Below are positions 1 to 5,951 of a stretch of 29,501 nt of DNA, in pieces (positions within the stretch are counted from its first letter, which is position 1; each line of letters starts with the position of its first letter). This DNA is from a virus: positions 1-29,501 of IMG/VR virus record IMGVR_UViG_3300009474_000347. The stretch is one strand, 5' to 3'. Under the pieces are notes generated by a model, which saw nothing but the letters and a program-made list of their open reading frames with translations, searched no databases and had not been told where the DNA came from. Both the position numbers and the translations under genes were made by a program.

Positions 1-756
1 TTTCAGATCAAGTACATCTTTCAGTAAGCCAAAAGCACTGGTCGACATTCCGTCATCATTCAACATCGACTGAAGCGCTTTAGTCTCATAGTCTTCTACG
101 ACATCTGAGTCACCTGCATCGACGTCAGACGCCACGGCGAGATAACGCTGAACTTCAGGTGTGAACTCAGCAGAAGGAGATCCTAAAGACTGGACAGCAA
201 ACTTTTGAAGCACATTATTAAGGGCTTCTTGAAAATTAAACTTAGGGCGTTGTGTAGTTCCTCCCTGCTGAGCAGTAGCTGGCCCGGTCTGCCCAGCCTG
301 AACTGGAGTTGAACCCAGGAACTTCTGAAGCTCGGAAAAAGATTTGACGGGCTGACCGTAATAACTTTTTCCCTGTAAAGTCGGCAAAGAAGCCCACTCT
401 GGAGCTAACTTCGCGACAGTCTGCGGAGTAGGGCGATCAACGTAAGGGTTAACGCCACGGCGCTCGATCAGTTCGAGAGCAGCTTGATCCTGAGCGCTAG
501 GGCTGAAATCTTTAAGTCCAAGTTGTTTAGCTACACCCGCATAAGTGCCGGGCATGAACTGATACCGTCCAGCGGCCGCACTACCCCGAGGGAAAGTAGG
601 CGTGGTGATAACTCGATCTGGATGGCGGCTGAAATCTGTAAAGCGGCCGCCGCCAAACATTACGTCATAGCCTGCACCCTTTCGAGCACGATCAGTACCT
701 TCTGCGTAAGCAATTAGGTCTAACCACTGTTGTGCTACCGGGTTTGAAACAGGCAT
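1..756 (-). CDS. Lambda-R-like (GH104-type) peptidoglycan hydrolase, 3' end beyond the window
   Basis: The start ATG is at 754-756 and 252 codons run without a stop to the left edge, so the C-terminus is missing. Residues 11-125 follow the pattern of lambda endolysin R, a lytic transglycosylase that cuts the glycan strands of peptidoglycan. Visible are IAYAEGTD with Glu19 (the position of the catalytic Glu19 of lambda R), GYDVMFGG (30-37), AAGRYQFMPGTY (61-72), LGLKDFSPSAQDQAALELI (79-97) and WASLP (121-125). Lambda R is about 158 residues. This protein continues with a Gln/Thr/Gly-rich linker (about 150-172) and an uncharacterised helical-looking region to at least residue 252. That extension could mean a virion-associated hydrolase rather than a plain endolysin. 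No holin is visible next to it. The enzymatic family is fairly sure; lysis versus entry role is open. Confidence 0.85.
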   Translation of the reverse strand, partial: MPVSNPVAQQWLDLIAYAEGTDRARKGAGYDVMFGGGRFTDFSRHPDRVITTPTFPRGSAAAGRYQFMPGTYAGVAKQLGLKDFSPSAQDQAALELIERRGVNPYVDRPTPQTVAKLAPEWASLPTLQGKSYYGQPVKSFSELQKFLGSTPVQAGQTGPATAQQGGTTQRPKFNFQEALNNVLQKFAVQSLGSPSAEFTPEVQRYLAVASDVDAGDSDVVEDYETKALQSMLNDDGMSTSAFGLLKDVLDLK

Positions 757-793
757 CTTCTTAATATCCTTACGTCAATTTTACCGTTTCTAT

Positions 794-1048
794 CTACTCT
801 TTAACGGAGAGGTCTTCGTCGTCAAAGAGATCGACGTTCGTGTCTACACACACTCCGATCTGATCCATAACAGTTTTATACGCACGTTCCTTGCAAATCA
901 TTTTGATGACGATCGTCCAGAAAAACTGATCCCGCTTAGCCGGGTCGTCAATGGATTTCGCTCGGTTACGAATGCGAGTCAAGACAAACTCGTCTTCGAC
1001 GTGTAAACCGCAGGACAGCTCTGTCCTGCCGTTGCGATGCTTACTCAC
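794..1048 (-). CDS. Hypothetical small acidic protein
   Basis: The protein has 84 residues, ATG start. I do not recognise the family. It is hydrophilic, with a central predicted helix (residues about 22-60, containing RIRNRAKSIDDPAKRDQFFW) and a strongly acidic C-terminus (VDLFDDEDLSVKE). There is no signal peptide or membrane segment. It lies on the same strand between the hydrolase and the FGDPNM-motif gene, with 37 nt and 64 nt gaps, so it could belong to the same transcript. The reading frame is supported by position and strand rather than by homology. Confidence 0.6.
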   Translation of the reverse strand: MSKHRNGRTELSCGLHVEDEFVLTRIRNRAKSIDDPAKRDQFFWTIVIKMICKERAYKTVMDQIGVCVDTNVDLFDDEDLSVKE

Positions 1049-1112
1049 GGTCGGAATCTCGGCTTTCCTAATGCTAGCCCAGATTACCTTACATTATTAA
1101 AGTGCACAGAGC

Positions 1113-1370
1113 TCACCAATTCTTACACGACCAATAGCCTGCCGTTAACTTACTCTTCTTTTCATCACAACTATGACGTGATCTGAAAGCTTTCTTGCGA
1201 TCTGGGTTATCACTACGATTCTCCATGTTCGGGTCACCAAACCGCACGAGACGGACCTTGTTCCCCTCCTTGGCCGCAACGGAGTATTCCTTTCCGCTCT
1301 GAACATCTCGTTTTGGAGAATTATACGATTTAAACACCTCCCCAGCGATCCGGATCACGGTGAGTCTCAC
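1113..1370 (-). CDS. Small basic phage protein with FGDPNM motif and RxRHxCD...YWSCKNW tail
   Basis: The C-terminal half matches a pattern I recall from many aquatic phage genomes: LVRFGDPNM, DNPDRKKAFRSRHSCD, then a terminal TAGYWSCKNW. The two cysteines and one histidine (HSCD, WSC) could bind metal, but this is inference. Function is unknown; in other phages the domain occurs alone or fused to larger structural or assembly proteins. The start is uncertain. The listed start is a GTG; a second GTG lies 4 codons downstream (MIRIAGEVF...), and a further GTG before FKSYNSPKR gives the version that best resembles what I remember of the family. No convincing Shine-Dalgarno sequence decides between them. 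Confidence 0.72.
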   Translation of the reverse strand: MRLTVIRIAGEVFKSYNSPKRDVQSGKEYSVAAKEGNKVRLVRFGDPNMENRSDNPDRKKAFRSRHSCDEKKSKLTAGYWSCKNW

Positions 1371-1486
1371 GCACTAGACTCATCATACTTACAAAAAGCT
1401 TAAATTGACGTTACAAAACCCGAGCGTCCCGCAACACAGCGCAAATAGTGGTACCATAACCCAGTAACTTTTCTTCCGCATACACA

Positions 1487-1747
1487 ATGTCGGACGGTAA
1501 AACCTTGCTCACCATTGCCGAAACTGCTGAACTTCTGAACTGCAGCTCTGGTTTTGTGCGCAAGCGCATCGCTTTATCTGAAGCTAACCAACCCGGTGGC
1601 TGGCCCACCTCCGTTTACGTGAACCTGCAACCGAATGGTGCAAAATCCCTGTACCGCATCAAGAAAGACGCACTTGAAGAGTATCTGCAAGGTACTTCTG
1701 CAGCTAAAGTAGAAACTGTTGAAACCGAAATGGCTCTCGCAGCCTGA
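1487..1747 (+). CDS. Excisionase-like / MerR-type winged HTH DNA-binding protein
   Basis: The 86-residue protein has the layout of the Xis/HTH_17 family: LLTIAETAELLNCSSGFVRKRI (residues 7-28) as helix-turn-helix, then a wing-like segment, and YRIKKDALEEYL (56-67), the usual closing helix after a Y-R-I strand. Such proteins bind DNA as excisionases or small transcription regulators. It lies on the plus strand, opposite to the flanking late genes, and is followed after 6 nt by the Dps-like gene, so the two probably form one transcript and it may regulate that unit. No integrase is in the window, so excision is not supported by context. Start ATG at 1487; no good ribosome binding site is seen. 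Confidence 0.75.
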   Translation: MSDGKTLLTIAETAELLNCSSGFVRKRIALSEANQPGGWPTSVYVNLQPNGAKSLYRIKKDALEEYLQGTSAAKVETVETEMALAA

Positions 1748-1753
1748 TAACAA

Positions 1754-2293
1754 ATGACATTCTCTGGTTCTTTTGAATCCACGCCTTCTTCTGAGCTTGT
1801 CCCCTCGGAAACAACGGTAGTAATTCAAGAACTAGAGGAGCGAAGGGTCACGTTGGAGGATTTGTTAATCCAACTCGTGGCCCTTTCGTCACATCTACAC
1901 CAGATCTACACTCAATCGCATCTAATTCACCTCAATATCGAAGGACCTCTGTTCCTTCCGTTACATAAATTCCTCAAAAAGCAGTATTTTGCGCACATCG
2001 ACCAGTTCGATCAGGTTACTGAGTTCGTCCGGACCATGGACACACTCATGCCAATGTGTGAAAAAGGTCTTTTAGGCGCTTATAAAGGCTTCAAGCACGT
2101 TAAATCGTACGAAGCTCGCGAAATGTTGATTACTTACCTGCAAAACCTAGAGAAAATCGGTATGCAGGCTAAGGAAATCGGTGAACTGGCCCGTGAAATC
2201 AAAGCCCCGGATGTAGAAAACTACATGGCGGAGCTCGTAGGCCAGATGTTCAAAGCCTCCTGGAAGATTAAAGCTTCCCTGAGGTCCTCTTAA
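1754..2293 (+). CDS. Dps/ferritin-like protein with intact ferroxidase ligands
   Basis: The 179-residue length is typical of Dps, the 12-subunit cage that oxidises Fe(II) with hydrogen peroxide, stores iron and can bind DNA. The ferroxidase signature is complete: His59, His71, Asp86 and Glu90 have the H-x11-H-x14-D-x3-E spacing of Dps. The local context IHLNIEGPLFLPLH resembles the family's HWNVxGxxFxxLH. The Asp that E. coli Dps has four residues after the second His is Lys75 here. The C-terminal ASWKIKASL (168-176) matches the closing helix of Dps (typically AWMLRA). The first about 30 residues form a Ser/Thr/Glu-rich tail with no Lys/Arg cluster, so DNA binding through that tail is not supported. 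It follows the HTH gene by 6 nt and overlaps the HNH-like gene tail to tail by 26 nt. Confidence 0.85.
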   Translation: MTFSGSFESTPSSELVPSETTVVIQELEERRVTLEDLLIQLVALSSHLHQIYTQSHLIHLNIEGPLFLPLHKFLKKQYFAHIDQFDQVTEFVRTMDTLMPMCEKGLLGAYKGFKHVKSYEAREMLITYLQNLEKIGMQAKEIGELAREIKAPDVENYMAELVGQMFKASWKIKASLRSS

Positions 2294-2777
2294 ATTTTTG
2301 TCCGGGGATTACCTTTTGCATAACAGCGTCATAATGAGACCAACCCAGATTTAAACGTCGAGAAATAGTAGTGTGACTGATACCAATTTCTAAAGACCAT
2401 TCTTTAATTGTTTGACACTTACCGTTAATAGTTAAATAAACACACATTGATCGATTTCTATTTTGCTCCGTACGCGTTGCCCATTTGCAATTCTCTGGAC
2501 AATAATTTCCATTAATATCAATCCGCTCTATAGAGTACTCTTTACCAGGACGTTCTTTCATATCCATTAAAAAATTTTCAAACGTATTCCATCGATCACA
2601 AACCCGGATACCTCTTGCCCCGTAATTAGAGTAACCGTTTGCTTTCGGGTTGTTACAACGAGATCTCATATTATGCCAACTAGAGTGAGTTAAAGAACGA
2701 ACTCCATTGATCGAATGTCCGTGACGTTTTAAAACCACTGTTAACGTTGTAGGAGTAACCAGTATAACAGGCCACAC
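2268..2777 (-). CDS. HNH/AP2-type homing-endonuclease-like protein with C-terminal HTH
   Basis: The core SSWHNMRSRCNNP, YGARGIRVCDRW, FLMDMKERPGKEYSIERID, GNYCPENCKWATRTEQNRN belongs to a common phage family annotated as HNH or AP2-like endonuclease. A C-terminal helix-turn-helix follows (TIKEWSLEIGISHTTISRRL). Such genes are typically free-standing selfish endonucleases that spread by cutting phage DNA. The frame is open upstream to 2918, but that part lies inside the tail-fibre-like gene in another frame and is probably not translated. I take GTG at 2777, 8 nt after that gene's stop. GTG at 2738 is the alternative and gives a start closer to the conserved domain. Its 3' end overlaps the Dps-like gene by 26 nt. 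Confidence 0.75.
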   Translation of the reverse strand: MWPVILVTPTTLTVVLKRHGHSINGVRSLTHSSWHNMRSRCNNPKANGYSNYGARGIRVCDRWNTFENFLMDMKERPGKEYSIERIDINGNYCPENCKWATRTEQNRNRSMCVYLTINGKCQTIKEWSLEIGISHTTISRRLNLGWSHYDAVMQKVIPGQKFKRTSGKL

Positions 2778-2784
2778 TTCGCGG

Positions 2785-3426
2785 CTAAACCTGAGCCCAT
2801 CCGGCAGCCGTGTAAATATAAAGTCCACTAGGGGCTGCTGTCTGATAAAACAATGTCCCCTGTTGAGCGGATCCCGGTAAAGCTGCGTCAATAGCAGCGA
2901 CGGGAATACCCGTGGCAATCACCGTGCCACTCGAAAGTAAACTACCCGAGGACAAAATAGAAGTCGAAGAAAAAGTAGACGAAAAACTTCCGCTAGCAAA
3001 AATAGCTCCGGAAGCGAGAATAGCTGTACTAGCTTGAGTTGCGAAATCTGCCGTGATTGCTCCAGAAGCAATAAGTGCAGTATTAGCTTGAGTTGCGAAA
3101 TCTGCTGTATCAGCATACCCGGCACCAATTTTTACCCACGCGGAACCAGTCCAGACGTTTAAGTAAGAGTTCGGGCTGCTGCTATCAGTCCAGAGCTCTC
3201 CGACCGAGTTGCCGGGAATACCCGCAGGGGTTGAGTTCGGTGCGGTAGTGCCGTAGTGCGCAGGACCAATTTTACGAATGCTGCCTGCGGTGTCTTCGAA
3301 ATAAAGACCCGGATCAACGGCACCCCGAGAGATGGCGAGTTCGCCTCCTTGTACAACAACACCGCTGGGTCGATCAGACGAAAGACCAGAGCGCTTGAGA
3401 AGTAAAATAGAAGGAGTAGATGTCAT
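2785..3426 (-). CDS. Tail-fibre/host-recognition-type structural protein
   Basis: The 213-residue protein has a phage-fibre composition: rich in Ser, Ala, Gly and Thr, with no Cys. The segment GNSVGELWTDSSSP...LNVWTGSAWVKIG (about 71-100) and the end GTLFYQTAAPSGLYIYTAAGWAQV are the short beta-strand motifs typical of virion fibres, where lines of the type LWVDTS...LYVYDGSAW recur. Residues about 106-141 hold two near-identical 18-residue repeats (TADFATQA-x-TA-x2-ASGAI), followed by a Ser-rich stretch (ASGSFSSTFSSTSILSSGSL). The start ATG shares one base with the stop of the upstream gene (TGATG), implying translational coupling. The protein looks complete, although an HNH-like gene sits directly behind its stop codon. 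Confidence 0.78.
   Translation of the reverse strand: MTSTPSILLLKRSGLSSDRPSGVVVQGGELAISRGAVDPGLYFEDTAGSIRKIGPAHYGTTAPNSTPAGIPGNSVGELWTDSSSPNSYLNVWTGSAWVKIGAGYADTADFATQANTALIASGAITADFATQASTAILASGAIFASGSFSSTFSSTSILSSGSLLSSGTVIATGIPVAAIDAALPGSAQQGTLFYQTAAPSGLYIYTAAGWAQV
3030..3105. repeat. Two 22-nt perfect direct repeats, 54-nt period, in the fibre gene
   Basis: The sequence tagcttgagttgcgaaatct followed by gc occurs at 3030-3051 and again at 3084-3105. The 54-nt offset is exactly 18 codons and matches the 18-residue protein repeat of the fibre-like gene, so copy number could change without frameshift. Confidence 0.85.
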
Positions 3427-4961
3427 CAGTACGTTCCACCATTTATGAGAGACGGGAAACCAGCTGGTGGTATTAGAACACCGTTGGCGTACTCGCCTCC
3501 ATCCAGTATATTAGTCGGCTGCTCTACCAGAACACCGTTTTCGTACGTTCCGCCGTCATAGGTCGTCAGGTCTTCAAAGTTAATTGGAGCAAACGGGTCG
3601 AACTCATCGACCGTAAACATCTCGAAATAACCCTTGTTAATTGTAGAAGGTCCAGTTAAGTCCCCGTAATTTAATGTCTTAGACATCATATTATACATAT
3701 CTGGATATGTCATATGAGTTGGCATATCATCTTTCGTTGGCGAGTACCGTTGCCACCAACGAAGATCCTTTTCCCGACGAAGGAAGTCAGACTGCTTCTT
3801 AAGATCGCGATCAAATTTCTCTCTGTAATATTCGTTCATCGGCTCATCCGTCGGCTGTGGTAGCCACGGTGCCGTCATGTTCCCTTGACCGTACTTACGC
3901 TGCAGATCCCACATAGCGGCGTAAATGTGTTTACACCATTTGGGTTGGTAGTAGAAAAAGTTAGGGTCAGAGTAAACCGGCTGTGTGTAACTAGGTATGT
4001 TGTAGATCTCGTTTGTGTAAATAAAGCCAAACGTCCTGGCGAAACCGGGATTGTCTAAGGAGTTTGAGATTCGATTGGTTTGGTCGACACCCGCATCGTA
4101 AAAACCGGGTGCCATATTCAGTACGCCTGTGTACGGGTATTTCCGTTTGATGGAAGCCTGGTAGAGATCAAAACCTTCTCTACCTAAAAAGTCCGGACAA
4201 GTACACTGAGTCCGCATCTCTGTTGTCAGGTATTCGCCAACAGCAGGCGGACCGGATGCAGGAATAGTCATCTTGTTTTCGTCAACAACAGACCAGCTGT
4301 TAGCTGCCGAAAACGACAAAAAGAGTGTGTTGAAGATCGGAGCGTAGGAAGGAGTTACGGGTACACCGTTAATCCCCACAGCGGTAACGGTGTAATTATT
4401 AAACCCAAACTTTTTGTCTGTTCCATCCGCGTTAAATCGATTAGATACTACTTCTCCAGTAAAGAAAGAAATAGGCGCTCCAAAGTTGCTACTTAAACGA
4501 ACGGCATAAGTATTTTCGTTGTAGGTCGTTACAGACTGAACAGCGTAGTCAAAATCAATAAATCTGAACGAATCACGTGGACGTACACCAACCATCCACA
4601 TTTTCATATCCGACCGAGTTGTCGGATACATAAAACACAATCCCGGAAGGAATACACCAACTCCGGGTGTACCCGACACAAAATATTTGAAGCTGTACGT
4701 TAGTCCACCGTACGCCTCTTGGGCGTACATCGACATCTCGTAACCACGCCTCCAACGAGACCAAAGTGAGGCGTAATCGTAGTCACTAAGTACGCTGAAA
4801 TCTTTTGTTCCTACAGCAGGTCTAAACCGACGCTCAAAAGGAAGGGGGCGCAAAAGCTCCCCCTGATTATCCGAACCTTTAATCGGAGATACTTTGTTTA
4901 ACCCAGCGTTCGCCTTGAACGAGTTGAAGTTAAAACTATCTGACCCGCGTCGGCGTGCCAT
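3426..4961 (-). CDS. Large virion-type protein with SWIM-like CxC...CxH signature and C-terminal GGxY repeats
   Basis: The 511-residue product is rich in Tyr, Phe and Trp. I do not recognise the full-length family. Two features stand out. First, C253-T-C255-P-D-F and, 87 residues later, C343-K-H345-I reproduce the CxC...CxH order of SWIM zinc fingers. Second, the last about 50 residues contain repeats: YDGGTYENGVLVEQP, LDGGEYANGVLIPP and a terminal INGGTY. The N-terminus is basic (MARRRGSDSFNFNSF). It is coupled at its 3' end to the fibre-like gene (TGATG) and lies 3 nt after the 184-residue structural gene, so a baseplate, tail or head-tail role is plausible. The link to structure is positional inference. 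Confidence 0.75.
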   Translation of the reverse strand: MARRRGSDSFNFNSFKANAGLNKVSPIKGSDNQGELLRPLPFERRFRPAVGTKDFSVLSDYDYASLWSRWRRGYEMSMYAQEAYGGLTYSFKYFVSGTPGVGVFLPGLCFMYPTTRSDMKMWMVGVRPRDSFRFIDFDYAVQSVTTYNENTYAVRLSSNFGAPISFFTGEVVSNRFNADGTDKKFGFNNYTVTAVGINGVPVTPSYAPIFNTLFLSFSAANSWSVVDENKMTIPASGPPAVGEYLTTEMRTQCTCPDFLGREGFDLYQASIKRKYPYTGVLNMAPGFYDAGVDQTNRISNSLDNPGFARTFGFIYTNEIYNIPSYTQPVYSDPNFFYYQPKWCKHIYAAMWDLQRKYGQGNMTAPWLPQPTDEPMNEYYREKFDRDLKKQSDFLRREKDLRWWQRYSPTKDDMPTHMTYPDMYNMMSKTLNYGDLTGPSTINKGYFEMFTVDEFDPFAPINFEDLTTYDGGTYENGVLVEQPTNILDGGEYANGVLIPPAGFPSLINGGTY

Positions 4962-4964
4962 GGA

Positions 4965-5519
4965 TCAATAGAATCCGCCTTGCGCAAGCACCGTAATGCC
5001 GGAAGGACTCAAACCGCCAGAGATAGCAGCGTTGCCTTCGCCGAGATAGCCGGCACACAGAATGTATCCTTTTTCCAGATACAAACCTTCAGACTTGCCT
5101 AATTCAATAGGAGCGGCTAATGCCGTATTACCTGTCTGAGGAGTCGGAGCGTTGGTAGCCAGGAGCTGAACACTCTGAGGATAACCAACAGTCGAACCGC
5201 TCAGGCCGACTTCAACCCGACCAACCATTAGGGCGGAAGAAGTCGAAGGTGCTGCCTGATTAGGCATGTAGACGTAGAAGCCAATATCAACGGTACGCAT
5301 ACCGCTGTTATCGGGGTAGTCCTCATTCGAGACAATCGCAATGTCTTCAACTAGCGCAGCATCTTCGGAGGGAAGATCGCCCACGCGGACAAGTTGCACC
5401 AAATCGGTAAGATTTGGGTTAGTAGGATCCGCGACAGGAGTCGAGCTAGTAATACGTGCGCCCCGTAAGAACGGACGATCTACAAGACAAGGCTGTTTGT
5501 TGGTGCTAGTCGAGGCCAT
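4965..5519 (-). CDS. Putative structural protein, beta-rich
   Basis: The protein has 184 residues and starts MASTSTNKQPCLVDRPF. It is Ser/Thr/Gly/Pro-rich with alternating hydrophobic residues throughout, suggesting beta structure, for example ALMVGRVEVGLSGSTVGYP and GLYLEKGYILCAGYLGEG. The end ITVLAQGGFY recalls the GGTY end of its downstream neighbour. The segment ELGKSEGLYLEKGYILCAGY looks like the small beta-barrel folds of phage tail or decoration proteins, but no family is assigned. It sits between the 132-residue gene and the SWIM-signature gene, with 3 nt to the latter. A minor tail or virion surface role is inferred from context only. Confidence 0.65.
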   Translation of the reverse strand: MASTSTNKQPCLVDRPFLRGARITSSTPVADPTNPNLTDLVQLVRVGDLPSEDAALVEDIAIVSNEDYPDNSGMRTVDIGFYVYMPNQAAPSTSSALMVGRVEVGLSGSTVGYPQSVQLLATNAPTPQTGNTALAAPIELGKSEGLYLEKGYILCAGYLGEGNAAISGGLSPSGITVLAQGGFY

Positions 5520-5547
5520 CTGTTCGCTCTAGATTAATTTGTAAAGG

Positions 5548-5946
5548 TCACGCAGAGGGCTGCGTTTGACCTTCAGGCGAAGAAGGACGTTCTTTGCGGG
5601 TGAACTTATCCTGGGTTTCCGCAAAAAGGCGATCGAGGATACGCTCTAAGGTAGTGTCCTGTTTCTGACCGAAGTAATCAGAAAGAGCACGCGTGGCCAT
5701 ACCCATAGGAGCAGGCTCCATACCCTTAACGCCACGAATGACATTGCCGATACCCTCAGCCAGAGATCCGATCCCTAAAGCAATTTCACCGAAAGAACGA
5801 CCGGGTTTTGTGGGGCTCGGTGCCATAACCTGGCTTCCATAGCTTGGAAAACCACCGGGGAATTGACCGGAAAAATCAATACCGAGGTCTAGTTTCGGAG
5901 CACCCGGAGAAAAAACTCGGGAATCGAAGGGATTGAAGTCTGCCAT
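5548..5946 (-). CDS. Hypothetical virion-associated protein
   Basis: The protein has 132 residues. The first half is Pro/Gly/Phe-rich and probably disordered (DFSGQFPGGFPSYGSQV). A glycine-rich hydrophobic helix follows, GEIALGIGSLAEGIGNVIRG (about 53-72), too polar and short to be a clear membrane anchor. The C-terminal half is charged and helical (TTLERILDRLFAETQDKFTRKERP). I do not recognise it. It starts 5 nt after the stop of the 576-residue gene, and both share a low-complexity, internal-virion-like composition. A minor virion or assembly role is inferred from context. Confidence 0.6.
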   Translation of the reverse strand: MADFNPFDSRVFSPGAPKLDLGIDFSGQFPGGFPSYGSQVMAPSPTKPGRSFGEIALGIGSLAEGIGNVIRGVKGMEPAPMGMATRALSDYFGQKQDTTLERILDRLFAETQDKFTRKERPSSPEGQTQPSA

Positions 5947-5951
5947 CGGAT

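Noticed and set aside
1371-1486. Bidirectional promoter between the FGDPNM-motif gene and the HTH gene
   Set aside because: A TTGACG (1405-1410) occurs, but no acceptable -10 follows at 16-18 bp.
2778-2918. N-terminal 47 codons of the open frame leading into the HNH-like gene
   Set aside because: They lie within the fibre-like gene in another frame; the conserved domain begins later and GTG at 2777 or 2738 is a better start.
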